Below are positions 37,304 to 47,307 of a DNA stretch of 64,000 nt, piece by piece. A program made the position numbers and the translations under genes. The stretch comes from Planomicrobium stackebrandtii (GTDB lineage Bacteria; Bacillota; Bacilli; Bacillales_A; Planococcaceae). Under the pieces are notes generated by a model. It was not told the DNA's origin and ran no database searches. It saw only the letters and a list, made by a program, of their open reading frames with translations. The stretch spans positions 62,001 through 126,000 of the forward strand of contig NZ_JAUSWB010000008.1 in NCBI RefSeq assembly GCF_030814955.1, written 5' to 3'. Each line of letters begins with the position of its first letter. Position 1 is the stretch's first letter.

Positions 37304-37926
37304 CAACGATCCAATATGACCAAGACGGGCTGATTCCTGTCATTATCCAGAATGCCGAAACAAAAGAAGTGCTGACATTGGCTTATGCCAACGAAGAAGC
37401 TGTAAAAAAAACGATGGACACTAATGAAACATGGCTGTATTCAAGAAGCCGCAGTGAACTGTGGAACAAAGGCGCGACGAGCGGCAATACCCAAAAAGTA
37501 ACTGCTGTCCGTCTGGACTGTGATGGCGATTCCCTGATCTATGAAGTGATTCCAAACGGACCAGCTTGCCATACCGGCAAGGACAGCTGCTTTTTTGAAA
37601 CCATCCATGGAGAGCGCAACGAGTCTCCAGGAGATATGTTCGGGCAGTTGACTTCACTGATCAAAACACGTGAAGAAGAAATGCCTGAAGGAGCTTATAC
37701 AACTTACCTGTTTGAAGAAGGCGTAGACAAAATCTGCAAAAAAGTAGGCGAAGAAGCTTCTGAAGTGATCATTGCGGCAAAAAATCGGGATGCTGAAGAA
37801 TTGTCGATGGAAGCAGCCGATTTGTTCTATCATGTACTGGTGCTTCTGCAGGAACAAAAAGTGGAGTTTAGTCAAGTGGTCAATGTGTTAAAAGAGCGCC
37901 ACGCTACAAAAACCACAAGTAAATAA
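37300..37926 (+). CDS. hisI: Bifunctional PRA-CH/PRA-PH protein HisI(E)
   Basis: Fusion of phosphoribosyl-AMP cyclohydrolase (N-terminal, [19 protein letters not shown] and the zinc Cys motif [20 protein letters not shown]) and phosphoribosyl-ATP pyrophosphatase (C-terminal, [16 protein letters not shown] and [16 protein letters not shown]). It is 208 aa and closes the his operon. hisC and the histidinol phosphatase gene are absent from this cluster, as is usual in Bacillales. Confidence 0.96.
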   Translation: MTTIQYDQDGLIPVIIQNAETKEVLTLAYANEEAVKKTMDTNETWLYSRSRSELWNKGATSGNTQKVTAVRLDCDGDSLIYEVIPNGPACHTGKDSCFFETIHGERNESPGDMFGQLTSLIKTREEEMPEGAYTTYLFEEGVDKICKKVGEEASEVIIAAKNRDAEELSMEAADLFYHVLVLLQEQKVEFSQVVNVLKERHATKTTSK

Positions 37927-37964
37927 TAAGGAAATATGCTATAATTACAGCACATTTGAGTATA

Positions 37965-37995
37965 GGAGCGATCTAATCGTTCCTTTTACTTTTTC
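37965..37995 (+). terminator. his operon terminator
   Basis: An 8-bp stem GGAGCGAT/ATCGTTCC (one G-T pair), a 3-nt loop, then TTTTACTTTTT. It ends 1 nt before the ribosome site of the next gene. Confidence 0.75.
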
Positions 37996-38006
37996 GGAGG
38001 CATATT

Positions 38007-39530
38007 TTGGAGAATAAAAAAATAAACTATAAGAACGTCCTGTCTTTTATTCCGTCAGGAGAATTTTATTACAGAAAAGCGCTGAAAGAGCTTCAGCGTG
38101 AAAACTATCCGAGGGCACATAAGTATTTGCGCCGCGCATCCGAGTTAAGCCCGAAAGACCCGCTCATTCTGACGCAATATGGCATCGTGCTTATGGAAAT
38201 GGAAGAGTTTGAGCAGGCCATGGACATGCTTCACTCGGCACATGAACTGGATTCGAAAGAACCTGACATCCTCTTTTTCCTCGCAGAAGTCCATGCACAC
38301 ATGGGCTTGTTTTGGGATGCGCGAAAATATGCAAAAAAATACCTGGCCCACGAAACGCAGGGCAAATACGCGGCGGAAGCAATGGAAATCGTTGACTTTG
38401 CGGAGCAGGAAGACTGGCAGCTTTTTGATGACGATGGGGAAGCGCAAAACAGCGAATACTATTATCGCCAAGAAAAAGCGCGTCGGATGATGGAACAGGG
38501 AGATTTTGCCGGAGCCATCGAACGGCTGGAAAAACTGGTTGAAGAAAAGCCGGATTTCTGGGGAGCCTTTAACAATTTGGCGTTGGCTTATTTTTATATC
38601 GGTGAAGCGGAAATGGCGAAAGCCCTGCTTCATGATGTGCTCCGGAAAAATACCGGCAACTTGCACGCCCTCTGCAACCTGGCAGTGTTTCATTATTATG
38701 AAAAAAACGCGGAACTGGACGATGTCCTGGAACTGCTGAAGAAAATTCAGCCTTATGTATTCGAACACCGCTATAAATTGGGGGCAACATTTGCGCTGGT
38801 CGGCAAATATAAAGAAGCTTACCGGTGGCTAAAAAGCCTGCAGAAACGTGGTTTTGATGGAGATCCCGCTTTTTATTTCTGGCTGTCGCATGCTGCATAC
38901 CATTCTGGGCATGAAGAAGCATCGCGCCAGGCGTGGGACCAATTGAAAAAAATGGATCCCGGTAAAGATGGCTATGAGCCATGGAACGACCATTCGGCGA
39001 TGCCGCATGCCGATGCGCTGGAGCATGACCGGGATTATTTAGTGAAAAAACTGGATCACGAGAAAAAAAGTGAGCGCTTGTTTGGCTTGTTTCTGTTAGG
39101 GAAATCGGCGCATAAACAAGAAATCATCTCGCATCCAAAATGGCTGGTATCCGATCAACCCTCAGTCCTGGAAACTTTTGTGCTGGGTTATGCCCTTGGC
39201 CATCCATTCAAAAAAGAAGTTCCGGCTGAACAGGCATTTATGCGGGCGATGGAAACAGCTGAACATCTTTATGCTCGGCACGGTATGGTGACACAGCAGC
39301 AAGCTGAAGCTTTCCAGTTGTGGTTCCTATTGGTTGAAAAAGCTTACAGCCAAAATTATACATTCAGAAATCCAGCTGCTTTAGCTTCGGCTGTCGACTA
39401 TATGATTAAATCCGCTAAAAACGAAAAAACGACTAAAAAAGAACTGGCAGACAGCTTTGGCGTATCTGTCGCTACCTTGACAAAGTATGTAAAAGAAATG
39501 TCTGCGTATTTGGCAAAGTCGGATTCATAG
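38007..39530 (+). CDS. yvcD: YvcD-like tetratricopeptide repeat protein
   Basis: A 507-aa soluble protein. TPR units occupy about residues 20-290 (YYRKALKELQRENYPRAHKY, then DPLILTQYGIVLMEMEEFEQ, and ARRMMEQGDFAGAIERLEKL). The C-terminal end (TTKKELADSFGVSVATLTKY) looks like a helix-turn-helix. It starts with TTG 38007, 6 nt after GGAGG. The position between hisI and trxB is that of yvcD in B. subtilis. The role is unknown, presumably protein-protein contact with possible DNA binding. Confidence 0.85.
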   Translation: MENKKINYKNVLSFIPSGEFYYRKALKELQRENYPRAHKYLRRASELSPKDPLILTQYGIVLMEMEEFEQAMDMLHSAHELDSKEPDILFFLAEVHAHMGLFWDARKYAKKYLAHETQGKYAAEAMEIVDFAEQEDWQLFDDDGEAQNSEYYYRQEKARRMMEQGDFAGAIERLEKLVEEKPDFWGAFNNLALAYFYIGEAEMAKALLHDVLRKNTGNLHALCNLAVFHYYEKNAELDDVLELLKKIQPYVFEHRYKLGATFALVGKYKEAYRWLKSLQKRGFDGDPAFYFWLSHAAYHSGHEEASRQAWDQLKKMDPGKDGYEPWNDHSAMPHADALEHDRDYLVKKLDHEKKSERLFGLFLLGKSAHKQEIISHPKWLVSDQPSVLETFVLGYALGHPFKKEVPAEQAFMRAMETAEHLYARHGMVTQQQAEAFQLWFLLVEKAYSQNYTFRNPAALASAVDYMIKSAKNEKTTKKELADSFGVSVATLTKYVKEMSAYLAKSDS

Positions 39531-39572
39531 GCATAAAAGTTGAAGCTTTTGCTGGAATCTTATACGATTTAG

Positions 39573-40562
<990 letters not shown>

Positions 40563-40655
40563 TTATTTCTTAATCATTTTGTAACGCGCTTGTCATGAAT
40601 AGGGGCTATAGTAAGAAGAGTAAATTGACCCCCTTTTTATAAAGAAACTTTTGAT

Positions 40656-40696
40656 GGGCCGTTTTTCGAGAAATTCGAAAGACGGCCTCTTTTTTT
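40656..40696 (+). terminator. trxB terminator
   Basis: GGCCGT/ACGGCC plus an inner TTTTCGA/TCGAAAG helix, then TCTTTTTTT. Confidence 0.88.
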
Positions 40697-40704
40697 GCGT
40701 ATTT

Positions 40705-40734
40705 TTGCATGACACACCAGGATAGATGTATAAT
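40705..40734 (+). promoter_or_regulatory. Promoter of the yvcI-rapZ-yvcK-whiA-crh operon
   Basis: TTGCAT (40705-40710), an 18-nt spacer and TATAAT (40729-40734), 34 nt before the yvcI start. Confidence 0.7.
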
Positions 40735-40768
40735 GGAGTAAGTTTACAATAGATGCGGAGTGTCGAAT

Positions 40769-41254
40769 GTGCAGCGAATCGCGAATTTAATCGTTATCAA
40801 AGATAGACAAGTCCTATTATTAAAGAAACCACGGCGTGATTGGTACGTCGCACCCGGCGGCAAAATGGAAGCCGGAGAGTCGATATTCGAAGCGGCAGTC
40901 CGTGAATTCAAAGAAGAAACAAACGCTACCCCAATCGGTACGCATTTAAAAGGCATCTATACGATGATGATCCAAGAACATGGACAAATTGTGGATGAAT
41001 GGATGCTGTTCACGTTTGCAGCAAACAATTTAACCGGAGAATTATTTGAAGAAACGAATGAAGGTCTGCTGGAATGGCATCCAATAGAAGAACTGGCATT
41101 TTTGCCAATGGCTGAAGGCGACCGCACCAATCTCCAATTTGCAGTGAATCAGCAGGGAATTCAATACGGAACTTTCTACTACACACCAGAATTCCAGTTG
41201 ATTAAAGAGACCATCCAATCATCAATCGAAGAGGTGAACCATCAGAATGGATAA
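40769..41254 (+). CDS. yvcI: NUDIX hydrolase YvcI
   Basis: A 161-aa NUDIX protein with the full box [20 protein letters not shown] followed by E (G-x5-E-x7-REx2EE). It is probably an 8-oxo-dGTPase or nucleotide pyrophosphatase of the MutT type. GTG 40769 ([10 protein letters not shown], like the B. subtilis start) is 8 nt after CGGAG; the GTG at 40760 overlaps that site. It overlaps rapZ by 8 nt. Confidence 0.92.
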   Translation: MQRIANLIVIKDRQVLLLKKPRRDWYVAPGGKMEAGESIFEAAVREFKEETNATPIGTHLKGIYTMMIQEHGQIVDEWMLFTFAANNLTGELFEETNEGLLEWHPIEELAFLPMAEGDRTNLQFAVNQQGIQYGTFYYTPEFQLIKETIQSSIEEVNHQNG

Positions 41255-42128
41255 CCGTCAAGAAGAAACAGAATTAATCATCATCACAGGCATGTCGGGT
41301 GCAGGCAAAACCGTCGCAATCCAAAGCTTCGAAGATCTGGGTTTTTTTACAATTGATAATTTACCCCCTGCACTGCTGCCTACTTTTATCAAACTGATGA
41401 GAGATTCAGGAAAGTCGATGAAGCGGGTGGCGGCAGTTATGGATTTGCGTGGCGGAGACTTTTTTGACAGCCTCGTAGATGCAATCGACCATTTGTCGCA
41501 GGAACCGAACGTCTCTATAACCGTTCTGTTTTTGGATGCGGAAAACCAGACATTAGTCAGCCGTTATAAAGAAACACGCAGATCCCATCCCTTATCGCCA
41601 GGCGGATTGGTATTAGGCGGCATTAAAAAAGAACGCGATATGCTGAGCGACCTTCAAGGCAGAGCAAAATACATCTACAACACTTCGGATATGACGCCGC
41701 GGCAGCTGAAAGAAAGAATCAACGCTGACTTCTCTACCAAGACGAGCAATGTATTCACTGTCAATGTCACGTCTTTCGGCTTCAAGCACGGCATGCCGAT
41801 AGACGCCGATTTGGTGTTTGACGTCCGCTTTTTGCCAAACCCTTATTACATTCCAGAACTGAATCCCTTGTCGGGTCTTGATGAGCGGGTGTCGAGCTAC
41901 GTTTTGAAATGGCAGGAAACACAGATTCTTCTCGAGAAATTGACGGATCTGCTGCAATTTATGATTCCGCAGTATAAAAATGAAGGAAAAGCCCAGCTTG
42001 TTATCGCCTTTGGCTGTACTGGGGGCCAGCATCGTTCAGTGACCTTGGCTGAATACTACGGCAAGCTCCTGGCTGAAAACAATAAAGTGATTGTGACGCA
42101 TAGAGATGTCAAAATAAGAAAGGAATGA
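41247..42128 (+). CDS. rapZ: RapZ/YvcJ P-loop nucleotide-binding protein
   Basis: A 293-aa P-loop protein: Walker [11 protein letters not shown] at the N-terminus and the conserved C-terminal RNA-binding-like part [18 protein letters not shown]. In Enterobacteria RapZ controls GlmS through small RNAs; in Bacillus YvcJ binds GTP and affects competence. It lies in the conserved yvcI-yvcJ-yvcK-whiA-crh cluster. Confidence 0.94.
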   Translation: MDNRQEETELIIITGMSGAGKTVAIQSFEDLGFFTIDNLPPALLPTFIKLMRDSGKSMKRVAAVMDLRGGDFFDSLVDAIDHLSQEPNVSITVLFLDAENQTLVSRYKETRRSHPLSPGGLVLGGIKKERDMLSDLQGRAKYIYNTSDMTPRQLKERINADFSTKTSNVFTVNVTSFGFKHGMPIDADLVFDVRFLPNPYYIPELNPLSGLDERVSSYVLKWQETQILLEKLTDLLQFMIPQYKNEGKAQLVIAFGCTGGQHRSVTLAEYYGKLLAENNKVIVTHRDVKIRKE

Positions 42129-42132
42129 GTGC

Positions 42133-43128
42133 ATGGAACGCAACCAGCACCTGAAACGCATCGTTATTTTAGGCGGGGGCACCGGACTTTCCACACTTCT
42201 GCGCGGATTAAAGCTGTATCCTTTGGATTTGACAGCGATTGTAACTGTGGCAGATGACGGGGGAAGTTCGGGCCGCTTAAGAAATGATTTGGATATTCCT
42301 CCTCCGGGAGATATCCGGAACGTTCTGGCAGCATTATCGGACACCGAACCATTGGTTGCTGAAATGTTCCAATATCGTTTTAAGCAATCCCTGGATCTTG
42401 ATGGCCATTCTCTCGGGAATTTGATGCTTGCCGCTTTGACAGACATTACGGGGGATTTTTCCCATGCTATCCGCGAGATGAGCCGCGTCTTGAGTGTCAA
42501 TGGAACTGTATTGCCCGCGGCCAATCAAATCGTCACGCTGAATGCGGAATTGGAAGATGGCACCATCATCAAAGGCGAATCCAAGATTCCTGCTTATCTT
42601 CAACCGATCAAACGGGTGTTCATAGAGCCGCATGATGTAAAAACTTTGCCCGCTACCATAGCGGCGATTGAAAATGCAGACGTTATTGTGGTTGGTCCGG
42701 GTTCTCTCTATACCAGCATTTTGCCAAACCTGTTAGTGAAAGATATAAAAAAAGCAGTGATTGCTGCCAAAGCTAAGAAAATCTACATTTGCAACTTAAT
42801 GACGCAAGCGGGCGAAACTTATAAATATACTGCCTCTGACCACGTCCAGGCGATTTATGATCATGTCGGGGAAAATTTTCTCGACGCTATACTTCTTGAT
42901 AAAGTCCAAATGCCGCCGATTGTTGAGGAACGCTACAAAAAAGAGCTTGCTTCACCGGTGGAATACGATGAAGATCGCCTAAAACAGATGGGTCTGGAAG
43001 TTTACAGAAAAGACATTGCCAATATCTTTGGTGAAATTGTCCGACATGAGCCGATGAAAGTGGCAGAATGGTTGTTTGAATATGCCGGAGGCCGTGCAAG
43101 CGAAGATTCGAAGCATCTTTATTTTTAA
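42133..43128 (+). CDS. yvcK: YvcK/GlmR gluconeogenesis factor
   Basis: CofD-like protein (331 aa) that binds UDP-GlcNAc and supports cell-wall precursor supply during growth on gluconeogenic carbon. N-terminal ILGGGTGLSTLLRGLK and the signature VADDGGSSGRLRNDLDIPPP are followed by HSLGNLMLAALTDI. ATG 42133 lies 4 nt after the rapZ stop. Confidence 0.95.
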   Translation: MERNQHLKRIVILGGGTGLSTLLRGLKLYPLDLTAIVTVADDGGSSGRLRNDLDIPPPGDIRNVLAALSDTEPLVAEMFQYRFKQSLDLDGHSLGNLMLAALTDITGDFSHAIREMSRVLSVNGTVLPAANQIVTLNAELEDGTIIKGESKIPAYLQPIKRVFIEPHDVKTLPATIAAIENADVIVVGPGSLYTSILPNLLVKDIKKAVIAAKAKKIYICNLMTQAGETYKYTASDHVQAIYDHVGENFLDAILLDKVQMPPIVEERYKKELASPVEYDEDRLKQMGLEVYRKDIANIFGEIVRHEPMKVAEWLFEYAGGRASEDSKHLYF

Positions 43129-43151
43129 TGCTTTGAAAGGAGGAACGAATT

Positions 43152-44102
43152 TTGTCTTTTGCATCTGAAACAAAAAAAGAAATGACGCAAATTGAAGTGG
43201 ACGACTGCTGTGGAAAAGCAGAGCTTTCTGCAATGATCCGGATGAACGGGACTTTGTCGTTTTCCAATCGGCAATTGAGTCTGGACATCCAAACGGAAAA
43301 TGCAGCGATTGCACGGCGCATCTATACGTTGTTGAAACGCTTTTACAAAGCATATCCTATTGAATTGCTCGTCAGAAAAAAGATGCGTTTAAAAAAGAAC
43401 AACATCTATATTTGCCGAATTCGTGAAGGAGCCAAGCACGTACTCGAAGACTTGGAAATTCTGACAGAAGGCTTTCAATTTCAACATCAGATCGTCAAGA
43501 GCCTGATTGAGAAAAACTGCTGCAAACGCTCTTATTTACGGGGGGCGTTTTTGGCCGGCGGATCGGTCAACAATCCTGAAACTTCATCTTATCACTTAGA
43601 GGTTTACTCTCTTTACAAAGACCATGCAGACTCTTTGGTCGACTTGATGAACGTATTTCATTTGAACAGCAAGACCATCGAGCGGAAAAAAGGCTTTGTG
43701 ACCTATCTGAAGGAAGCAGAAAAAATTGCAGACTTTTTGAGTATCACAGGAGCACATTCTGCTTTATTGAAGTTTGAAGATGTCCGAATCATCCGCGACA
43801 TGCGAAACAGCGTGAACCGCCTCGTAAATTGTGAAACCGCTAACTTGAACAAGACCATCGATGCTGCATTGCGGCAAGTTGAGAACATCCGTTTTATCGA
43901 CGGGGCAATCGGAATCGACCAATTGCCTGAAAGACTGCGTGAAATTGCCCGACTTCGGGTAGAGTATCAAGACGTGACTCTTAAAGAGTTGGGTGAAATG
44001 GTCTCGGGTGGTTCGGTCAGCAAGTCGGGAGTCAACCACAGACTTCGGAAGATCGATGAAATTGCAGCGTCATTGAGAAAAGGAGAAATGATCGGCCGTT
44101 AG
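43152..44102 (+). CDS. whiA: DNA-binding protein WhiA
   Basis: A 316-aa protein with an N-terminal LAGLIDADG-like domain ([20 protein letters not shown]) and a C-terminal helix-turn-helix ([20 protein letters not shown], then [10 protein letters not shown]). In Bacillus WhiA affects division and chromosome segregation. TTG 43152 follows AGGAGG. No intein is present. Confidence 0.95.
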   Translation: MSFASETKKEMTQIEVDDCCGKAELSAMIRMNGTLSFSNRQLSLDIQTENAAIARRIYTLLKRFYKAYPIELLVRKKMRLKKNNIYICRIREGAKHVLEDLEILTEGFQFQHQIVKSLIEKNCCKRSYLRGAFLAGGSVNNPETSSYHLEVYSLYKDHADSLVDLMNVFHLNSKTIERKKGFVTYLKEAEKIADFLSITGAHSALLKFEDVRIIRDMRNSVNRLVNCETANLNKTIDAALRQVENIRFIDGAIGIDQLPERLREIARLRVEYQDVTLKELGEMVSGGSVSKSGVNHRLRKIDEIAASLRKGEMIGR

Positions 44103-44161
44103 TTATCGGCTGTTCTTTCATATATATGAGAGTGAAGTTTCAAAGGAGGATGAGGATAAGC

Positions 44162-44419
44162 ATGGTTGAAAAACAAGTGAAAGTGCTATTAAAAACAGGT
44201 CTTCAAGCAAGGCAGGCTGCGCTATTTGTTCAGGAAGCGAACCGGTACAGTGCGGATGTCTATTTAGAAAAAGACAATAAAAAAGTAAATGCTAAAAGCA
44301 TCATGGGAATCATGAGCTTGGCCATCAGCAAAGGAACGGAAGTTAAAATCTCGGCTGATGGATTGGATGAGGAAAAAGCAGTTCATTCCTTATCGGAGAT
44401 TATCGAACAGGAATCGTAA
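44162..44419 (+). CDS. crh: Catabolite repression HPr-like protein Crh
   Basis: An 85-aa HPr paralogue. The position of HPr's His15 is Gln (TGLQARQAALFV), so PEP-dependent phosphorylation is impossible. The regulatory Ser46 is kept in KSIMGIMSLA, the target of HprK. Crh-Ser-P assists CcpA. B. subtilis Crh has TGLQARP; here the proline is Gln, a small difference. The start ATG 44162 follows GGAGGATGAGGA; the longer frame from 44126 runs through the ribosome site. Confidence 0.95.
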   Translation: MVEKQVKVLLKTGLQARQAALFVQEANRYSADVYLEKDNKKVNAKSIMGIMSLAISKGTEVKISADGLDEEKAVHSLSEIIEQES

Positions 44420-44445
44420 GCACACAGTATTCTAATTAGAAGACA

Positions 44446-44483
44446 GAAAAAAACTCACAGCGCAGAGGCTGTGAGTTTTTGTT
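44446..44483. terminator. Bidirectional terminator between crh and clpP
   Basis: Perfect 12-bp stem AAAAACTCACAG/CTGTGAGTTTTT with an 8-nt loop between the converging genes. Confidence 0.92.
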
Positions 44484-45095
44484 TTAAATATCTTTTTTAT
44501 GGTTTTCAGGAAGCTTGCTGCGTGTGATGACTTGATCGATCAAGCCGTATTCAAGTGCGCGTTCAGCTGTCATGAAATTATCACGGTCAGTGTCTTTCGA
44601 AATGACATCGATGGGCTGGCCCGTGCGTTCAGAAAGAATTTGGTTCAATTTCTCGCGAAGGTGAAGAATGCGTTTCGCAGCAATCTCGATTTCCGTTGCT
44701 TGCCCTTGAGCACCGCCAAGAGGCTGGTGAATCATAACTTCAGCATTTGGCAGCGCCAAGCGTTTGCCTTTTGTACCAGCTGCCAACAGGAAAGCTCCCA
44801 TGGAAGCAGCCATACCGATGCAGATTGTTTGAACATCTGGGCGGATAAACTGCATTGTGTCGTAAATCGCCATACCGGCTGTGATGCTGCCGCCTGGGCT
44901 GTTGATGTAAATTGAAATATCTTTATCTGGATCTTCTGCTTCTAGGAACAGGAGCTGTGCAACAATTGAATTCGCAACATTATCGTCAATGCCGCTGCCC
45001 AGCATAATTACGCGGTCTTTCAACAAACGCGAATAAATATCATAAGCACGTTCGCCTCGGCTAGTTTGTTCAATTACTGTAGGAATTAAGTTCAT
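44484..45095 (-). CDS. clpP: ATP-dependent Clp protease proteolytic subunit
   Basis: Serine protease subunit (203 aa) that forms a 14-mer and works with ClpC, ClpX or ClpE. The catalytic Ser is in [11 protein letters not shown], the His in [12 protein letters not shown] and the Asp in [13 protein letters not shown] 45095 follows a GAGGAGGAAC site. The CtsR operator upstream implies heat and stress induction. Confidence 0.98.
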   Translation of the reverse strand: MNLIPTVIEQTSRGERAYDIYSRLLKDRVIMLGSGIDDNVANSIVAQLLFLEAEDPDKDISIYINSPGGSITAGMAIYDTMQFIRPDVQTICIGMAASMGAFLLAAGTKGKRLALPNAEVMIHQPLGGAQGQATEIEIAAKRILHLREKLNQILSERTGQPIDVISKDTDRDNFMTAERALEYGLIDQVITRSKLPENHKKDI

Positions 45096-45160
45096 AGAAT
45101 AGTTCCTCCTCGATTAAGTGGTTTGCAAACAATGCTGAAAGATCTCTCAGCTGTACTATT

Positions 45161-45191
45161 ATCATACACATCATGGTCAATGAAGGTCAAA
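45161..45191 (-). promoter_or_regulatory. clpP promoter with CtsR operator
   Basis: The plus strand reads GGTCAATGAAGGTCAAA (45175-45191), a CtsR-type direct repeat GGTCAAA-N3-GGTCAAA with one mismatch. On the minus strand TTGACC (45190-45185), 18 nt and TATGAT (45166-45161) form a promoter, so CtsR covers the -35 box. Confidence 0.9.
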
Positions 45192-45214
45192 TCTAACGAA
45201 TTAAAAAAATAAGC

Positions 45215-45243
45215 TTGATTAAGTTAAAATGTTTTCGTATAAT
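45215..45243 (+). promoter_or_regulatory. tRNA-Arg promoter
   Basis: TTGATT (45215-45220), a 17-nt spacer and TATAAT (45238-45243), 24 nt before the tRNA. Confidence 0.8.
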
Positions 45244-45267
45244 AGAAAAGTCGCTAATAGCGAAAAC

Positions 45268-45339
45268 GCCCTCGTAGTGTAATGGATCACACGTAAGATT
45301 CCGGTTCTTGAGATGGAGGTTCGATTCCTTCCGAGGGCA
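45268..45339 (+). tRNA. tRNA-Arg (anticodon CCG)
   Basis: Cloverleaf of 72 nt. The acceptor stem GCCCTCG/CGAGGGC is perfect with discriminator A. The anticodon stem TAAGA/TCTTG frames the loop TTCCGGT, giving anticodon CCG (reads CGG). The T-arm is GGAGG-TTCGATT-CCTTC. CCA is not encoded. Promoter and terminator flank it closely, so it is a solitary tRNA gene. Confidence 0.95.
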
Positions 45340-45349
45340 TAAAAAAAGT

Positions 45350-45390
45350 AAGCCCGCTTTGCCTCTTCCATGGCAAAGCGGGCTTTTTTG
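45350..45390 (+). terminator. tRNA-Arg terminator
   Basis: Perfect 12-bp stem AGCCCGCTTTGC/GCAAAGCGGGCT, then TTTTTT. Confidence 0.92.
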
Positions 45391-45535
45391 TCTCCTGTAC
45401 AGAGCGGGACACAGTTTGGCAAAGTTGCACACTTTGCGGAAAATGACAACCGGGATTTTTTGAAAGAACAGCGTTTAAAAAAACAGTCACATAGGGAAAT
45501 GACTAATAATACATACCAGCAAAGAGGTGGAGCAT

Positions 45536-46120
45536 TTGAGAAAATTATTGATTCCCATTATTATTGTTTTGGCGTTAATTGCTATTGTTGCAGCGATTCT
45601 GGTGCCAAGCTATAACGGCTTTGTGCAGTTGGAAGAGGACGTCAACCAGTCTTATGCGCAGATCGACAACCAATTGCAGCGCAGGCTGGATTTAATACCA
45701 AACTTGGTAGAAACGGTGAGAGGCTTTGCGGATCAAGAACAAAGCGTCATCGACAGTGTCACGGAAGCCCGGTCTAATTTGGCTGGTGCTGAAGGCGTGA
45801 GCGAACAGGCCGAAGCGGATGCTGAGCTGAGTGGGGCGCTTAGCCGTCTCTTGGTCGTAGTGGAAAACTACCCGGAAATTCGGTCCAGTGAAAATTTCCA
45901 GCAGCTGTCGGATGAACTGGCGGGAACGGAAAATCGCATTGCGGTTGCCAGACAGGACTACAACAACACTGTTTCTGAATTTAACCGAAAAGCAAGAAGC
46001 TTTCCTGGAAATATGATAGCCGGAGTTTTTGGGTTTGACGAAAAAGAGTATTTCGAAGCGGATGCAGATGCCTCGGAAGCTCCGGAAGTTGATTTTGGAA
46101 CGGACGAGGACGAGCAATGA
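45536..46120 (+). CDS. lemA: LemA family membrane protein
   Basis: A 194-aa LemA protein. An N-terminal TM helix (LLIPIIIVLALIAIVAAILV) is followed by the LemA coiled-coil core VQLEEDVNQSYAQIDNQLQR and RLDLIPNLVETVRGFADQE, and later NTVSEFNRKARSFPGNMIA. It starts at TTG 45536, 6 nt after AGAGGTGG; ATG 45527 sits within that site. It overlaps the TPM gene by 4 nt. LemA-TPM pairs are common; the function is unknown, perhaps envelope upkeep. Confidence 0.9.
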   Translation: MRKLLIPIIIVLALIAIVAAILVPSYNGFVQLEEDVNQSYAQIDNQLQRRLDLIPNLVETVRGFADQEQSVIDSVTEARSNLAGAEGVSEQAEADAELSGALSRLLVVVENYPEIRSSENFQQLSDELAGTENRIAVARQDYNNTVSEFNRKARSFPGNMIAGVFGFDEKEYFEADADASEAPEVDFGTDEDEQ

Positions 46121-46902
46121 AACGCACAGCAGCGATCCTAGGTCTCCTGCTGCTGATGGTCAGTGGGCAAGGCTTTGCAGCTGACTTTCCCGAATTGACA
46201 AACGATCTTTATGTTCAAGACGAAGTGGGCATTCTTTCGGAACAACAGCAAGAAGAGCTGCGGCAGCTTGGCCGCGGACTGGAAGATGCGACGACTGCAC
46301 AAATCATGGTGCTGGTTATACCAACATTAGAAGGCGAGCCGATCGAGAGCTACGCCAATGAAGCATTTCGCCATTATGGCATCGGTTCAGAAGAAGAAAA
46401 CAACGGCGTTTTGGTCGTCTTGTCATTGGATGAACCCAATGACCGTGAAATTTATGTAGAAATCGGCTATGGACTTGAAGGTGCGTTGCCGGACGGGAAA
46501 GTCGGAAGGATGTTGGATGACTATGCCATTCCCTATTTAAGCCAGGGCGACTATGGCGAGGGTGTCATCAATTTGTATGAGGCGCTTTATCAGGAAGTGG
46601 CCGCTGAATACCAGTGGAACGGCGAAGCCGTAGAACCACAAGCCGCAGCTTCCCAGCAGCAAGAACAAGGTCTTCCGCCATTCATGACCATCCTGATTGT
46701 CACTGCCATTCTCGTCCTTATTACTGGAGGAGGCGGGGGCAAAGGCGGCGGCCGTGCGAGACGCCGGGGAGGAAGAGGCGTTTACATGGGACCAGGCAGC
46801 TTTGGCGGTGGATTTGGAGGCGGCGGTGGCTTCGGTGGTGGTGGTTTCCGTGGAGGCGGAGGCGGTTCATCAGGTGGAGGCGGCGCAGGCCGAGGTTTCT
46901 AA
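46117..46902 (+). CDS. TPM-domain membrane protein with Gly-rich tail
   Basis: A 261-aa protein. A signal peptide (AAILGLLLLMVSGQGFAADF) precedes a TPM domain (VQDEVGILSEQQQEELRQL, then NGVLVVLSLDEPNDREIYVE and ALPDGKVGRMLDDYAIPYLS). One TM helix (FMTILIVTAILVLITGGGG) and a C-terminal tail of Gly, Phe, Arg and Ser repeats follow. It is translationally coupled to lemA (ATGA). Similar YgcG-like proteins pair with LemA in many bacteria. Confidence 0.88.
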   Translation: MKRTAAILGLLLLMVSGQGFAADFPELTNDLYVQDEVGILSEQQQEELRQLGRGLEDATTAQIMVLVIPTLEGEPIESYANEAFRHYGIGSEEENNGVLVVLSLDEPNDREIYVEIGYGLEGALPDGKVGRMLDDYAIPYLSQGDYGEGVINLYEALYQEVAAEYQWNGEAVEPQAAASQQQEQGLPPFMTILIVTAILVLITGGGGGKGGGRARRRGGRGVYMGPGSFGGGFGGGGGFGGGGFRGGGGGSSGGGGAGRGF

Positions 46903-46969
46903 ATTATAAATCAAGTTGCTGCAAGAACGAAAGAAGTTCTTCTGTCTTCCAATAGAAAGAAGGGATAGG

Positions 46970-47200
46970 ATGTTCACTTTATACACCCGCTCCAACTGCC
47001 CGCTCTGTGATGAAGCAAAGTTAATGATTGAGCTGGTCAACGAAGATTTCCCATTGCCTTACAAAGAAGTCGATATCGAAAGCGACGAAGCATTGCATGA
47101 GAAATACATGCTGATGATTCCGGTGCTGGAAAGAGACGACAAAGTATTGCTGTATGGCAATATCGGATACGTAGAACTATTGGAAGCGTTAGAAAGTTAA
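46970..47200 (+). CDS. Glutaredoxin-like (DUF836) protein
   Basis: A 76-aa thioredoxin-fold mini-protein beginning MFTLYTRSNCPLCDEAKLMI, with the redox pair Cys10 and Cys13 (CPLC). It then reads DIESDEALHEKYMLMIPVLE with the cis-Pro IPV. It probably reduces disulfides or reports redox state; the partner is unknown. The start ATG 46970 follows AGAAGGGA. The terminator hairpin includes the stop codon. It lies just before the cggR operon. Confidence 0.86.
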   Translation: MFTLYTRSNCPLCDEAKLMIELVNEDFPLPYKEVDIESDEALHEKYMLMIPVLERDDKVLLYGNIGYVELLEALES

Positions 47201-47211
47201 CGCTTCTTTTT
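47183..47211 (+). terminator. Terminator of the glutaredoxin-like gene
   Basis: Perfect 9-bp stem GAAGCGTTA/TAACGCTTC (the right arm starts with the stop codon), 6-nt loop, then TTTTTG. Confidence 0.88.
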
Positions 47212-47213
47212 GT

Positions 47214-47242
47214 TTGCAATTAATAGACAGATTGGGTAGAAT
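47214..47242 (+). promoter_or_regulatory. cggR-gapA operon promoter
   Basis: TTGCAA (47214-47219), 17 nt and TAGAAT (47237-47242). The CggR operator starts 9 nt after the -10 box. Confidence 0.78.
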
Positions 47243-47250
47243 GAATTTAG

Positions 47251-47286
47251 TGGGACACAAAATTATTTAATGGGACAAAAAACGTC
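47251..47286 (+). promoter_or_regulatory. CggR operator
   Basis: Two direct TGGGAC boxes (47251-47256, 47271-47276) spaced by exactly 20 nt, each followed after 6 nt by the second half-element (TTAT, then CGTC). The spacing is that of the B. subtilis operator CGGGAC-N6-TGTC-N4-CGGGAC-N6-TGTC. It lies over the transcription start, fitting repression that fructose-1,6-bisphosphate relieves. Confidence 0.88.
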
Positions 47287-47307
47287 CAGCTAGAACGGAG
47301 TGAAATT

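Noticed and set aside
43152..44102. Intein or homing endonuclease from the LAGLIDADG-like fold
   Set aside because: This is the normal WhiA N-terminal domain; the protein has the usual length.
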